The notes under the pieces were generated by a model. That model was not told the origin of the DNA. It made no database searches and saw only the letters and a list, made by a program, of their open reading frames with translations. Below are positions 1 through 8,250 of a DNA stretch of 64,000 nucleotides, piece after piece. Numbering within the stretch: the stretch's first letter is position 1; the number at the start of each line of letters is the position of its first letter. Location: positions 124,001 to 188,000 of the forward strand of contig NZ_JAJNDA010000002.1 of NCBI RefSeq assembly GCF_021026295.1. The letters run 5' to 3'. This DNA comes from Actinomycetospora soli. GTDB lineage: Bacteria > Actinomycetota > Actinomycetes > Mycobacteriales > Pseudonocardiaceae. The position numbers and the translations under genes were made by a program.

Positions 1-860
1 TCACCCTCGCGGAGGCGGCGGGCGAGCCGGTCGACGATCCCGGCGAGGATGGTGTCCAGCTCCTCCGGGCTGCGACGGCGGTTGCCGAGCGCACGCTGGG
101 AGCCGATCGAGCGGCGCGAGACCCCGGGGGTGACCCGCCGCGGGTCGGAGAACGTCGCGAGGGCGTGCAGGTGGTGCCCCGCGGCGGGCCCGAGCAGCGA
201 CACCAGGGCGGGCTCGCCGAGGTCGGCCACGTCGGCGACCGTGTGGATGCCCATCCCGTGCAGCTTCGTCGCGGTCACCCGCCCGACGCCCCAGAGCCGC
301 TCGACCCGCAGCGGGTGCAGGAACTCGCGCTCGGCGTCGGGCTCGACGACGAGCAGCCCGTCGGGCTTGGCCACCCCGCTCGCGACCTTGGCCAGGAACT
401 TCGTCCGCGCCACCCCGACCGTGATCGGCAGACCGACCTCGGCGAGCACCCGGCCGCGCAGGCGGGCGGCGATGTCCCGCGGGGTGCCGACCAGCCGGGC
501 CAGCCCGCCGACCTCGAGGAACGCCTCGTCGACGGAGATGCCCTCCACGAGCGGCGTCGTGTCGCGGAAGATCGCGAACACGTCCTTCGACGCCGCCGAG
601 TACGCCTCCATCCGCGGCGGGACGACGACGGCCTCCGGACACAGCGCCCGCGCCTGCCGCCCGTTCATCGCGGTCCGCACCCCGGCCCGCTTCGCCTCGT
701 AGCTGCAGGCCAGGACCACGCCGCCGCCGACGAGGACGGGGCGTCCGCGCAGGTCGGGGTCGTCGCGCTGCTCCACCGAGGCGTAGAAGGCGTCGAGGTC
801 GGCGTGCAGGATCGTCGCGGCGGAGGACGACCCCCCGCTCCCGACGCGCGCGTCCGACAC
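1..860 (-). CDS. dinB: DNA polymerase IV (Y-family), C-terminus cut by window edge
   Basis: Error-prone translesion polymerase of the Y family. The N-terminal palm motif ILHADLDAFYASVEQ lies at about residues 17-31, followed by PVLVGGG, the SYEAK segment, SVDEAFL (second metal-binding acidic pair) and the ITVGVARTKFLAK fingers/palm segment, then helix-hairpin-helix and little-finger sequence. The GTG at 860 gives MSDARVG and a sensible N-terminus; an in-frame GTG at 887 is possible. The reading frame is still open at base 1, so the end of the little finger and the beta-clamp motif are outside the window. It is divergent from the DUF2505 gene with only 38 bp between starts. Family assignment is firm; which DinB paralogue is not determinable. 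Confidence 0.93.
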   Translation of the reverse strand, partial: MSDARVGSGGSSSAATILHADLDAFYASVEQRDDPDLRGRPVLVGGGVVLACSYEAKRAGVRTAMNGRQARALCPEAVVVPPRMEAYSAASKDVFAIFRDTTPLVEGISVDEAFLEVGGLARLVGTPRDIAARLRGRVLAEVGLPITVGVARTKFLAKVASGVAKPDGLLVVEPDAEREFLHPLRVERLWGVGRVTATKLHGMGIHTVADVADLGEPALVSLLGPAAGHHLHALATFSDPRRVTPGVSRRSIGSQRALGNRRRSPEELDTILAGIVDRLARRLREG

Positions 861-898
861 GAGGTCCAGTGTGCCCCGGCGGGGCACAATGTCCTGAT

Positions 899-1399
899 GT
901 GACGACCCGCCTGCAGGCCGGCCGGGAGTACCCCCACCCCGTCGCCGCCTTCGCCCGCGCCCTCGCCGACCCGGACTTCCACCGGGCCCGGCTCGACGCG
1001 GGCGGCGGGGGCGAGGTGGAGCGCCACGAGGTGCACGGCTCGCGCCTGGAGGTGGTGGTCCGCCAGCCCGTCCCGACGGGGCAGGTGCCGCCCGCCATCG
1101 GACGGCTGCTGACGGGTGGGCTGGTGCTGCGCCGCACGGAGCGGTGGCGGTTGTCCGACGACCGGTGCGAGGGCACGGTCGAGGTGAGCGTGCCCCGGGC
1201 GCCGGTCCGGGCGGAGGGGACGATGTCGGTGGACGGCGCGGGGGCCGGCGGGTGCGTGCTCGACGTGGACGTCGACGTCACGGTGACGATCCCGTTCGCG
1301 GGCGCGCTCATCGAGGGCGCGGTGGTCGACGGGGTGCGGCAGCTGACGCGGGTCGAGCACGACAACATCACCCGCTGGCTCGACGGGAAGGACGTCTGA
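899..1399 (+). CDS. DUF2505 domain protein
   Basis: 166-residue actinobacterial protein of the DUF2505 family, a SRPBCC/START-like fold proposed to bind a hydrophobic ligand; the molecular role is unknown. The sequence has the family pattern: an N-terminal segment with PHPVAAFARALADPDF, a central strand with TERWR, and a C-terminal amphipathic helix ending EHDNITRWL. GTG at 899 is chosen because an upstream in-frame ATG at 869 would run into the divergent dinB start. Its TGA overlaps the next gene's ATG by one base (TGATG), implying translational coupling. Confidence 0.8.
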   Translation: MTTRLQAGREYPHPVAAFARALADPDFHRARLDAGGGGEVERHEVHGSRLEVVVRQPVPTGQVPPAIGRLLTGGLVLRRTERWRLSDDRCEGTVEVSVPRAPVRAEGTMSVDGAGAGGCVLDVDVDVTVTIPFAGALIEGAVVDGVRQLTRVEHDNITRWLDGKDV

Positions 1400-2505
1400 T
1401 GCCGGCCCGGCGCAACCGTCTCGGCCGCGGGGACAAGGTCGTCGTCATCTCGCCCTACGGCAGCCGGCTCGGCACCTACGACCTGGAGACCGGCGAGGTC
1501 AGCGACGTGCCGCCCGCCTTCCGTGCCACGTTCGTCGCCGAGCTCGACGAGTGGCTCGCCGCCCACGGGCTCGACCCCTTCCCGGGCTTCGGGGAGAACG
1601 GTGCGACGGTCCGGCCGCCGAGCCGACGACGGCGGATGCGCGACACGTTGAGCTTCCAGCGCCCGCGCGACGTCGGGGAGCCGGAGCCCGCACGCGACCC
1701 CGAGCCGACCCGCCGTCGGGAACCCGCGGCCCTGGAGGCGGGCGTCCCGACGCCCGCCGGTGGCTGGTCGGCGGACTCCGCCGACGGGTACCGCTACGAG
1801 GCGTTCGACGACGGCGGGCCCCGCGCGGCCGGCCACGAGCGCACCCGGGAACGGCTCGGCGACGACTGGGTCGATCTCGCCCGGTTCACCCCCGACCACG
1901 GCCTGGCCCGCCGGGCCGCGGAGGCCCGTCGGCAGGGTCGCCGGGAGGAGGACACCGCGCTGCGGCAGCGGGCGGACGCCCGCCTGGAGGTGGCGCAGGC
2001 GCTGAGCCGCGAGCTGGCCGCGCCCGTGTCGACGCGGCTCGGACGCACGGTGCGGTGGCGGATGCTGCACGGGATCGACCTGGTCGTCGGCCACGAGACC
2101 GTCGTCCTCGACCACCTCGTGATCTGCCCGGGCGGCGTGTTCGTGCTCGAGGACCGCCCGCAGCCCGGCAGCAAGGTGCACGCCTCCGCCGACGGGCTCG
2201 AGGTCGACGGGCAGCACGTCGACCTCGCCCGCATCCGCACCCTCGCCGAGGAGGTCGCCGACCGGCTCGCCGAGGGGATCGCGCTCGCCGCGGGCTTCCA
2301 GGAGGTGCTGAACCCGCCACCGGTGCTCCCCGTGGTCGTGGTCGTCGGCGCGACGATCGTCAACCACAGCCGCCCCCGCGGGGTCATCATCACCCGCGCC
2401 GGCGACCTCGGACGGGCGCTGCGCAGCCGCGGCGACCGGCTCACGGCGGCCGCGGTCGAGGAGACGTTCGCGGTGGCCCGCCGGTCGGACACATGGACGT
2501 CGTGA
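1399..2505 (+). CDS. NERD (nuclease-related) domain protein
   Basis: 368-residue protein. The first 70 residues form a small domain (DKVVVISPYGSRLGTYDLETGEV); about 70-190 are Arg/Pro-rich and probably disordered; the C-terminal half carries a NERD-type fold with LGRTVRWRMLHGIDLV, the hydrophobic strand HLVICPGGVFVLE and the later strand PVLPVVVVVGATIV. NERD domains are related to restriction-like nucleases, but a clear catalytic D-(E/Q)-x-K set is not obvious, so activity is uncertain. It is coupled to the DUF2505 gene upstream and overlaps the following radical SAM gene by 13 bp. Function unknown; a DNA-handling role is inference from the neighbouring polymerase IV and lyase. Confidence 0.65.
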   Translation: MPARRNRLGRGDKVVVISPYGSRLGTYDLETGEVSDVPPAFRATFVAELDEWLAAHGLDPFPGFGENGATVRPPSRRRRMRDTLSFQRPRDVGEPEPARDPEPTRRREPAALEAGVPTPAGGWSADSADGYRYEAFDDGGPRAAGHERTRERLGDDWVDLARFTPDHGLARRAAEARRQGRREEDTALRQRADARLEVAQALSRELAAPVSTRLGRTVRWRMLHGIDLVVGHETVVLDHLVICPGGVFVLEDRPQPGSKVHASADGLEVDGQHVDLARIRTLAEEVADRLAEGIALAAGFQEVLNPPPVLPVVVVVGATIVNHSRPRGVIITRAGDLGRALRSRGDRLTAAAVEETFAVARRSDTWTS

Positions 2506-3572
2506 CCCCCGAGCTCACCGACCTCCTCGACATCCGCACCGTCTGGGCCGAACCGGCCGCCCTCGCGTCCATGCGCGGCCAGGAGGTGCTCGCGCGGTTC
2601 CCGGACGCCGAGGTCCGCGAGGTCGACTCGCACTGGGCGATCCCCGACCTGCACGGCAACGCCGGCCAGGTGTCGCGGTGGGTGCGGGTGAAAGCGGAGA
2701 ACCTCGTGCTCGGCGAGAAGAAGACGCTCACCGTGCGGCCCAACGGGCGCTCGGCGGACTTCATCGCCCCGTCGTCGGCCAACGGCTGCGCGATGGCGTG
2801 CGCCTACTGCTACGTGCCGCGGCGCAAGGGCTACGCGAACCCGATCACGGTCTTCACCAACGTCGACGCGATCCTGCGCGCCGTCAGCCGCCACCTCGCC
2901 CGGACCGGCCGCAAGACCGAGCCGAACCAGTGCGACCCGGTCGACTGGGTCTACGACCTCGGCGAGAACTCCGACTGCTCGGTGGATGCGCTGGTCAGCG
3001 ACGCCGTCGCCGACGCGATCGCGCACTTCCGCACCCTCGACGGCGCCAAGGCCTCGTTCGCGACGAAGTTCGTCAACCGGGGTCTGCTCGACCTCGACCC
3101 CCGCGGCTCGACCCGCGTGCGGTTCTCCCTCATGCCGCCCGAGGACGCGCGGCTGCTCGACCTGCGGACCTCGTCGATCGAGGAGCGCATCGGCGCGGTC
3201 GACGACTTCCTGGGCGCGGGGTACGAGGTCCACCTCAACTTCTCCCCCGTCGTCCTGCGGGAGGGCTGGCAGCGGCGCTGGGCGACCCTGCTCGACGAGC
3301 TCTCCGACCGCCTCTCGCCCGCGGCCCGCGCGCAGGCCGCCTGCGAGGTCATCCTGCTGACGCACAACGCGGGGCTGCACGAGGTCAACCTCGGCTGGCA
3401 CCCGAAGGCCGAGGACGTCCTCTGGCGCCCCGAGGCCCAGGAGGCGAAGACGTCGCAGAACGGGCAGGAGAACGTGCGCTACCGCGTCGACGTGAAGCGG
3501 CGGGCCGTGGCCCGGATGCAGGAGCTGATCGCCGTGCACGCCCCCTGGCTGACGGTCCGGTATGCCTTCTGA
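2493..3572 (+). CDS. Spore photoproduct lyase family radical SAM protein
   Basis: 359-residue radical SAM protein. The cluster motif CAMACAYC (C-x3-C-x2-C) sits near residue 97, followed by YVPRRKGYANPITVF. Downstream SPL-family landmarks include DLGENSDCSVDALVSD, ASFATKFVNRGLL and VRFSLMPPEDARLLDLRTSSIEERI. Classical SPL directly reverses the thymine spore photoproduct in Bacillus; actinobacterial relatives without endospores presumably repair similar UV lesions or act on another substrate (inference). ATG at 2493 lies inside the end of the NERD gene and the TGA overlaps the MFS start by 11 bp, so 899-4734 looks like one operon. Family assignment is firm, substrate is not. Confidence 0.85.
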   Translation: MDVVTPELTDLLDIRTVWAEPAALASMRGQEVLARFPDAEVREVDSHWAIPDLHGNAGQVSRWVRVKAENLVLGEKKTLTVRPNGRSADFIAPSSANGCAMACAYCYVPRRKGYANPITVFTNVDAILRAVSRHLARTGRKTEPNQCDPVDWVYDLGENSDCSVDALVSDAVADAIAHFRTLDGAKASFATKFVNRGLLDLDPRGSTRVRFSLMPPEDARLLDLRTSSIEERIGAVDDFLGAGYEVHLNFSPVVLREGWQRRWATLLDELSDRLSPAARAQAACEVILLTHNAGLHEVNLGWHPKAEDVLWRPEAQEAKTSQNGQENVRYRVDVKRRAVARMQELIAVHAPWLTVRYAF

Positions 3573-4734
3573 CGTGGTGGTCGACCGCCGCGCCCGCGGC
3601 GCCGTCATGGCGCTGTTCGCGGTCAACGGCGCGACCTACAACTCGCTCGTGCCGCGCTTCCCGGCGCTGCGCGACGGGCTGGGCCTCTCCAACGCCGAGC
3701 TCGGGGCCGCGATCGCGGCGTTCCCGGGTGCGGCGCTGCTGGTCGGGGTGCTCGCGGGTCCCCTGATCGCGCGCTTCGGCAGCGGGCGGGTCGCGGCGTC
3801 GGTCTCGCTGGTCGGCGCGCTGCTGCTGCCGCTCGTGGCGGTCGCGCCAGGCTGGTGGGCCCTCGCGGCTGCCCTGTTCGTGCTCGGGGTGACCGACGCC
3901 TGGACCGACGCGGCGATGAACGCGCAGGGCCTCGTCGTCCAGGAACGCTACGGCCGGTCGATCATCAACGGACTGCACGCGACGTGGAGCGTCGCCGCGG
4001 TCGGCGCCGGGCTCCTCGGCGCGGGCGCCGCGGGGCTCGGCGTGCCGATCGGGTGGCACCTCACGGCGGTCGCGGCGGTGCTCGTCGTGACCTCGGCGGT
4101 CGCGTGGATGTTCACCGTGCCGGACTCGGGGCCGTCGGAGGCCCACGACGGCGTGGGTGTGCGCTCGGTGCTCCGCTCCCGGCCGGCCGTGCTCGGCCTG
4201 CTCGCGATCGCCGGGCTGATGGTGTGCTCCGGCGCGGTCGAGGACTCGTCGGCCTCCTGGGGCGCGGTCTACCTGCGCGACGACCTCGGGGCGGGCGCCT
4301 TCGTCGCCGGCCTGCCCTTCGTCGCGTTCCAGGTGTTCATGACGGCGGGTCGCATCGGCGGCGACCGGGTGGTCGACCGGTTCGGGGCGGTGCGGGTCGC
4401 ACGCCTCGGGGCGCTCGCCGCGTCGGTCGCGCTCGGCGTCGCGCTGCTGGTGGCGCACCCGGTCGCGGCGGTCGTCGGGTGGGCGGTCGCGGGGCTCGGG
4501 GTGGCCACCCTGTTCCCCCTCGCCTTCGCCGCGGCCGGCACCGTCCCCGGGGTGCGACCCGGCGACGGGATCGCGGTCGTCGGCTTCCTCGCCCGGCTCG
4601 GCTTCCTCGTGACCCCGCCCGTGATCGGCGCGATCGCCGACGCCTCGTCGGTGGGGACGGGGCTGCTGCTCGTGCCGGTCGCCGCGGTGGGCGCGGCGGT
4701 GCTGGCGCGGTCGTTGCGGCCGCGGGGGACGTGA
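3562..4734 (+). CDS. MFS transporter
   Basis: 390-residue membrane protein with about 12 hydrophobic segments arranged in two halves around a short central loop (residues 188-200, PDSGPSEAHDG). It belongs to the fucose-permease/YbjJ-like branch of the major facilitator superfamily by its pattern NGATYNSLVPRFPALRDGLGLS at the first helix and the conserved DAWTDAAMNAQG segment in helix 4. Substrate cannot be predicted. ATG at 3562 overlaps the upstream stop, so it is the last gene of the operon. Its stop is 16 bp from the left inverted repeat of the GIY-YIG cassette. Confidence 0.85.
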   Translation: MPSDVVVDRRARGAVMALFAVNGATYNSLVPRFPALRDGLGLSNAELGAAIAAFPGAALLVGVLAGPLIARFGSGRVAASVSLVGALLLPLVAVAPGWWALAAALFVLGVTDAWTDAAMNAQGLVVQERYGRSIINGLHATWSVAAVGAGLLGAGAAGLGVPIGWHLTAVAAVLVVTSAVAWMFTVPDSGPSEAHDGVGVRSVLRSRPAVLGLLAIAGLMVCSGAVEDSSASWGAVYLRDDLGAGAFVAGLPFVAFQVFMTAGRIGGDRVVDRFGAVRVARLGALAASVALGVALLVAHPVAAVVGWAVAGLGVATLFPLAFAAAGTVPGVRPGDGIAVVGFLARLGFLVTPPVIGAIADASSVGTGLLLVPVAAVGAAVLARSLRPRGT

Positions 4735-4750
4735 TCGCCTCTTCCCGGTC

Positions 4751-4883
4751 TCTCCTGGTGGCAGGAAAGCGTCGTTGCTGTCATTCAGTGGCAGGTTCGC
4801 CGCATCGTCGCTGGTGGCGGGGTACCGTCCCGGTGCCGGCAATGCGTCACTGCTGGCAGTGAGTGCCAGCAGCGCCGCACCGT
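4751..4883. repeat. Left arm of a ~125-bp inverted repeat
   Basis: The sequence from TCTCCTGGTGGCAGG to GCGCCGCACCGTC reappears, reverse-complemented, at 5443-5566 with a few substitutions and small indels. Inside it are a near-repeated sub-motif GCGTC(G/A)(T/C)TGCTG at about 4770 and 4844 and a perfect hairpin CTGCTGGCA-GTGAG-TGCCAGCAG around 4850-4873. It separates the MFS stop from the GIY-YIG gene. Confidence 0.85.
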
Positions 4884-4919
4884 CGCGGCGTCCGGGACCG
4901 GCCACGGCAGACTCGACCC

Positions 4920-5444
4920 GTGACCCCCGACGAGGCCGCCGCCGTGCTCACCGCCGTCCCCGGCGATCTCGACGCGACGGTCGCGGACCTGCCGGGTGCA
5001 CCGGGGCTGTACGCCTGGTGGACGGTCGAGCCGCTGGGCCTCGGCGGGGCGGTGCACGACGGCCGCGTGCTGCTCGACGTCGGCGCGGCCCGCATGCTGC
5101 GCAACCGCATCCGCCGTCAGGACCTCTACCGCACCGGCGTGTCCCGCCTCCGCCGCGTGCTCGCCGGGCTGCTGCTCGACGACCTGTCGCTCGCCCCCAC
5201 CTGGGCCGCCGACGTCGTGCTGCCGAAGGCCGACGAGGAGCGGCTCTCGGCCTGGATGCGCGAGCGGCTGCTGCTCACGGCCCTTCCCGACGACGGGTCG
5301 GCGGACCTGCTCGGGCCGGTGGCGGCCGCGCTCGGGGAGACCGGGATGGCGTCGGACACCGCCGCCCGCGCCGAGGAGCGGTTCGTCGCCGCACCGGGCG
5401 CGAAGCCGGTCCGGCCCGCCGGCGAGGTGTTCCGCCGCCCCTGA
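4920..5444 (+). CDS. GIY-YIG-like protein inside an inverted-repeat cassette
   Basis: 174-residue protein. PGLYAWW (about residues 24-30) corresponds to the GIY strand of the GIY-YIG nuclease fold, and LLDVGAARMLRNRIRRQ (about 50-66) to the YIG strand and following helix with its conserved arginine; GVSRLRRVLAGLLLDD follows. The YIG tyrosine position appears to be Asp, and the later DEERLSAWMRERLLL segment may hold the acidic residue. It could therefore be a weak or inactive nuclease. GTG at 4920 is preferred: earlier starts lie in the repeat arm. The gene fills the space between two inverted repeat arms and two convergent genes. Nuclease assignment is moderately sure; biological role unknown. 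Confidence 0.6.
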   Translation: MTPDEAAAVLTAVPGDLDATVADLPGAPGLYAWWTVEPLGLGGAVHDGRVLLDVGAARMLRNRIRRQDLYRTGVSRLRRVLAGLLLDDLSLAPTWAADVVLPKADEERLSAWMRERLLLTALPDDGSADLLGPVAAALGETGMASDTAARAEERFVAAPGAKPVRPAGEVFRRP

Positions 5445-5566
5445 CGGTGTGGCGCTGCTGGCACTCAACGCATGCAGTGACGCATTGCTGTCACGGGGAC
5501 GGCCTCCGACGATGCGCCGAACCTGCCACTGGACGACAGCAACGACGCTTTCCTGCCACGAGAGGA
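5443..5566. repeat. Right arm of the ~125-bp inverted repeat
   Basis: Reverse complement of 4751-4883. It begins at the stop of the GIY-YIG gene and ends exactly at the stop codon of the DksA-like gene on the other strand. Conserved blocks include TGGCAGGAAAGCGTCGTTGC, CAGTGGCAGGTTCG and GAGTGCCAGCAGCGCC read on the minus strand. Confidence 0.85.
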
Positions 5567-5896
5567 TCAGGCGTGCCGCACACACCGCCGTGCGGCCGGC
5601 CGGGCCTCCAGGCGCTCGCCGGGGATGTCGCGGCCGCAGACCTCGCAGATGCCGTAGGTCCCCGCGTCGAGCCGGGCGAACGCCGCGTCGATCTCGGCCA
5701 GGTCGGTGCGGGCGCGGGCGAGCAGCGCCTGCGCCTGGGCGCGGTCGTAGGCGATCGTCTGGCCCTCGGGGTCGTGCTCGTCGTCGCCCGAGCTCGACGA
5801 CGCGGTCTCGACGATGCTCGCGATCTGCGCCTCGAGCGCCGCGATGCGGGCCCGGGTCTCGTCCCGTGCGAGGCCGAGGTCGTCCGCGGCGCTCAC
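5567..5896 (-). CDS. DksA/TraR-type zinc-finger protein
   Basis: 109-residue member of the DksA/TraR C4 zinc-finger family. The N-terminal two thirds form a helical hairpin (DDLGLARDETRARIAALEAQ and AYDRAQAQALLARARTDLAEIDAAFARLDAG), and the C-terminus is a zinc finger YGICEVCGRDIPGERLEARP ending CVRHA. The fourth ligand is His rather than the usual Cys. DksA binds RNA polymerase in the secondary channel; actinobacterial small members are less studied, so a role in transcription is family inference. Its ATG overlaps the TGA of the lipid-kinase gene upstream (ATGA), indicating co-translation. Confidence 0.82.
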   Translation of the reverse strand: MSAADDLGLARDETRARIAALEAQIASIVETASSSSGDDEHDPEGQTIAYDRAQAQALLARARTDLAEIDAAFARLDAGTYGICEVCGRDIPGERLEARPAARRCVRHA

Positions 5897-6843
5897 CGGA
5901 CGGTCGCCAACGCCCCGGGGACGAGCGTGATCGCCACCGACGTGTCCGCGGGCAGCGTGATCACCTCGCCGTCGAGCTGGAGCGGGAGCTCGCCGATCGT
6001 GCGGAAGCGCAGGTGCCGGGCGCTCGGCTGCCAGCCCAGCCCCTTCCAGGCGGCGCGGATGCCGGTGAACAGCAGGCGGACGCGGCCACGGTGCGGGATC
6101 GACACGATCTCGAAGCGGCCGTCGGCCGGGTCGCCCTCGGAGAGCCGCGCGTACTTCGCCATCTCGGACAGGTTCGCGACGATCAGGCTGTCGTAGCGGT
6201 GCAGCCCGAGGTACTCCCCGACCCCCACCCCGTCGCGGGACTCGCCCTCGAACGCCTCCAGCTCGATCTCGAAGGGGCTGAAGCGCAGGAACTCCCGGAA
6301 CGTCGTCACGAGCTCGCGCAGCGACCCCTTCCCACCCCGCTCGAGGGCGAGGGCGACCACGGGCGTGATGCCGAGCCCGATGTAGGAGTGCGCGTAGCGG
6401 GGTCGGCCCGACCCGACGGTCAGCCGCAGCACGTCGAGGTTCTCCACCGTGCCCTCGGCGATCGCCTCCGCGAGCGGGCGCTTGCGGGTGACGCGGCGGT
6501 GGTCGTTCGCGTTGCCCGCGGAGGTGACGGCGACGATCGTCCCGGTGCGCTCACCGTCCCCGCCGGCCATGGCACCGTCGACGACCTCGTTGTAGCCGCC
6601 GTCGCCGGACACCGACACGACCAGCGGCTTGTGGGTGCGGGCCGCGCTCTCGGCGATCGTGCGGGCGTGGCCCGCGTACTCGGTCGGGACGAGGTCGACC
6701 TGCAGCCCCGGCGTCAGCTCCCGCAGCTCGCGGGCGAGCGTGTGCGCCTTGCCCTCGCCGCCGCCGGTGCTGTTCGGGTTGTAGACCAGCAGCACGCTGC
6801 GGAACGGCGGGGCGTCGGGGACCGGACCGGGCGCGGCGGACAC
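5893..6843 (-). CDS. Diacylglycerol/sphingosine-kinase family lipid kinase
   Basis: 316-residue soluble lipid kinase of the DAGK catalytic family. NPNSTGGGEGKA near residue 22 is the nucleotide-binding entry; VSVSGDGGYNEVVDGAM near 80 is the GDGT-NEV active-site motif with GGYN replacing GTxN; TSAGNANDHRR and the C-terminal LPLQLDGEVI strand match the family. It probably phosphorylates a lipid alcohol at the membrane face. First gene of a two-gene operon with the DksA-like protein. Start ATG gives MSAAPGPVPD; the 51-bp gap to the next minus-strand gene holds no obvious terminator. Confidence 0.85.
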   Translation of the reverse strand: MSAAPGPVPDAPPFRSVLLVYNPNSTGGGEGKAHTLARELRELTPGLQVDLVPTEYAGHARTIAESAARTHKPLVVSVSGDGGYNEVVDGAMAGGDGERTGTIVAVTSAGNANDHRRVTRKRPLAEAIAEGTVENLDVLRLTVGSGRPRYAHSYIGLGITPVVALALERGGKGSLRELVTTFREFLRFSPFEIELEAFEGESRDGVGVGEYLGLHRYDSLIVANLSEMAKYARLSEGDPADGRFEIVSIPHRGRVRLLFTGIRAAWKGLGWQPSARHLRFRTIGELPLQLDGEVITLPADTSVAITLVPGALATVR

Positions 6844-6894
6844 GAAGCGGACAGTACCGCCGCGACCCGGCGCACGGCCGGACCGATGCCCTGG

Positions 6895-7761
6895 TCAGGG
6901 GGTGACGAGCTCGTTGCGGACCGCCTGGTCGACCACCTGCGCCCACGGCTGCGCCGGACGGCCCAGCAGCCGGGCGAGGTCGTCGCCGGGCGCGGCGAGC
7001 AGCCCCGCCGCCGCACCCCGGTCGCTGTCGGCGAGCACCGCGGCGAAGCCCTCGGGCACGCCGGCGCCGACGAGGGCCGCGGTGAGGTCGGCGACGGAGA
7101 GGTCGGTGTAGCTCACGTCGCGCCCCGCGGCCCGCCCGATCCCGGCAGCGAGCTCCGCGCGCGTGAAGCCGGGTCCGCCGAGCTCCAGCACCGCACCTGC
7201 CGTCGCGCCACCGGTCAGGGCGGCCGCCGCGGCGGCGGCGAGGTCGGCGCGGGTCGCGGCGTCGAACCGGCCGTCGCCGGACGCGCCGACCATCCCGTGC
7301 TCGACGGTGTCCGGCAGCGAGGCGAGGAAGTTCTCGAGGTACCAGCCGTTGCGCAGCAGCACGGTCGGCAGCCCGGCCGCGGCGAGCAGCCGCTCGGTCT
7401 CGGCGTGCTCGCCGGCCAGGATCATGTCCGAGTCCTGCGCGTGCAGGATGCTCGTGTAGGCGACGAGCTCCAGCCCGGGTACGGCGGCGAGGGCGTCCAC
7501 GACGGCCCGGTGCTGCGGGATGCGCTGCCCGACCTCGCTGCCGGACACGAACAGCACCCGCGTCGCACCCTCGAACGCCACGGCGAGCGACGCCGGGTCG
7601 GTGTAGTCGGCGCGGCGCACGTCCACGCCGCGCGCGGCGAGGTCGTCGAGCGCCTCGACGCGGCGGCCGGTCGCGCGGACCCGGTCGGCGGGGACCGTCT
7701 CCAGCAGGGACTCGACGGCGAGACGACCCAGGGCCCCGGTGGCTCCGGTGATCACGTACAC
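6895..7761 (-). CDS. NmrA/QOR2-like NAD(P)-binding oxidoreductase
   Basis: 288-residue atypical short-chain dehydrogenase fold. The N-terminal VYVITGATGALGRLAVESL is a Rossmann GxxGxxG motif; RATGRRVEALDDLAARGVDVRRADYTD is the second strand and nucleotide-specificity loop (Arg residues suggest NADP); YTSILHAQ and LRNGWYLENF match the QOR2/NmrA family, which includes quinone reductases and regulators. GTG at 7761 is set by a GAAGGAGA ribosome site. It is divergent from an HxlR regulator across 117 bp, the usual arrangement in which the HxlR protein controls the oxidoreductase in response to electrophiles or quinones (family knowledge). Confidence 0.87.
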   Translation of the reverse strand: MYVITGATGALGRLAVESLLETVPADRVRATGRRVEALDDLAARGVDVRRADYTDPASLAVAFEGATRVLFVSGSEVGQRIPQHRAVVDALAAVPGLELVAYTSILHAQDSDMILAGEHAETERLLAAAGLPTVLLRNGWYLENFLASLPDTVEHGMVGASGDGRFDAATRADLAAAAAAALTGGATAGAVLELGGPGFTRAELAAGIGRAAGRDVSYTDLSVADLTAALVGAGVPEGFAAVLADSDRGAAAGLLAAPGDDLARLLGRPAQPWAQVVDQAVRNELVTP

Positions 7762-7835
7762 GGCTTCTCCTTCGAACGGTGGGGTCACCGCCCCGGCCAA
7801 CCCGACCCGCCGTCCGTTACTTCCCGTCGGAGAGT

Positions 7836-7853
7836 CAGCACCTTGAAGTGCTG
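7836..7853. promoter_or_regulatory. Candidate HxlR operator
   Basis: Inverted repeat CAGCAC-N6-GTGCTG in the divergent region between the NmrA-like gene and the HxlR gene. It lies just upstream of the probable -10 (GATAGT) of the regulator, suiting autoregulation and control of the neighbour. Confidence 0.45.
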
Positions 7854-7878
7854 TAGGTACCCGGCAGATAGTGTCGAG

Positions 7879-8250
7879 GTGGACGCCGACGTGTTCGACC
7901 CGAACTGCCCCAGCCGCCAGGTCCTGGACCGGATCGGCGACCGCTGGAGCGTGCTGGTGGTCCTCACGCTCGCGGCCGGCACGCTGCGCCACGGCGAGAT
8001 CGCCGCCCGGATCGGCGGGATCACGCCGAAGATGCTCACGCAGACGCTGCGCGCGCTGGAGCGCGACGGTCTCGTGGCGCGCACCGTGTACGCCGAGGTG
8101 CCGCCGCGGGTCGAGTACGCACTCACCGAGCTGGGGCACGACCTCGTCGGGTTGACCCGTCAGCTCGAGCGGTGGGCCGAGGCCCACATGCCCGACGTCG
8201 AGGCGGCGCGGGCCGCCTACGACGCGCGGGTCACCGCCTCGAGCAGGTAG
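7879..8250 (+). CDS. HxlR-family transcriptional regulator
   Basis: 123-residue winged-helix regulator. CPSRQVLDRIGDRWSVLVVLTLAAGTLRHGEIAARIGGITPKMLTQTLRALERDGLVAR is the canonical HxlR core with the N-terminal cysteine (NCPSR) that senses aldehydes or quinones in characterised members. GTG at 7879 follows GATAGT by six bases, so the message is probably leaderless; GTG at 7891 is an alternative. The 3' end overlaps the convergent GH88 gene by 34 bp. Confidence 0.9.
   Translation: MDADVFDPNCPSRQVLDRIGDRWSVLVVLTLAAGTLRHGEIAARIGGITPKMLTQTLRALERDGLVARTVYAEVPPRVEYALTELGHDLVGLTRQLERWAEAHMPDVEAARAAYDARVTASSR

Noticed and set aside
1..2367. Very long minus-strand open frame of 788 codons
   Set aside because: Arg/Ala/Gly-rich shadow frame opposite dinB, DUF2505 and NERD genes; no domain and no coding logic.
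4863..5464. Two opposite ORFs both starting MPAAPHR
   Set aside because: The identical starts arise from the inverted repeat arms; only the plus-strand frame from 4920 has a recognisable fold.
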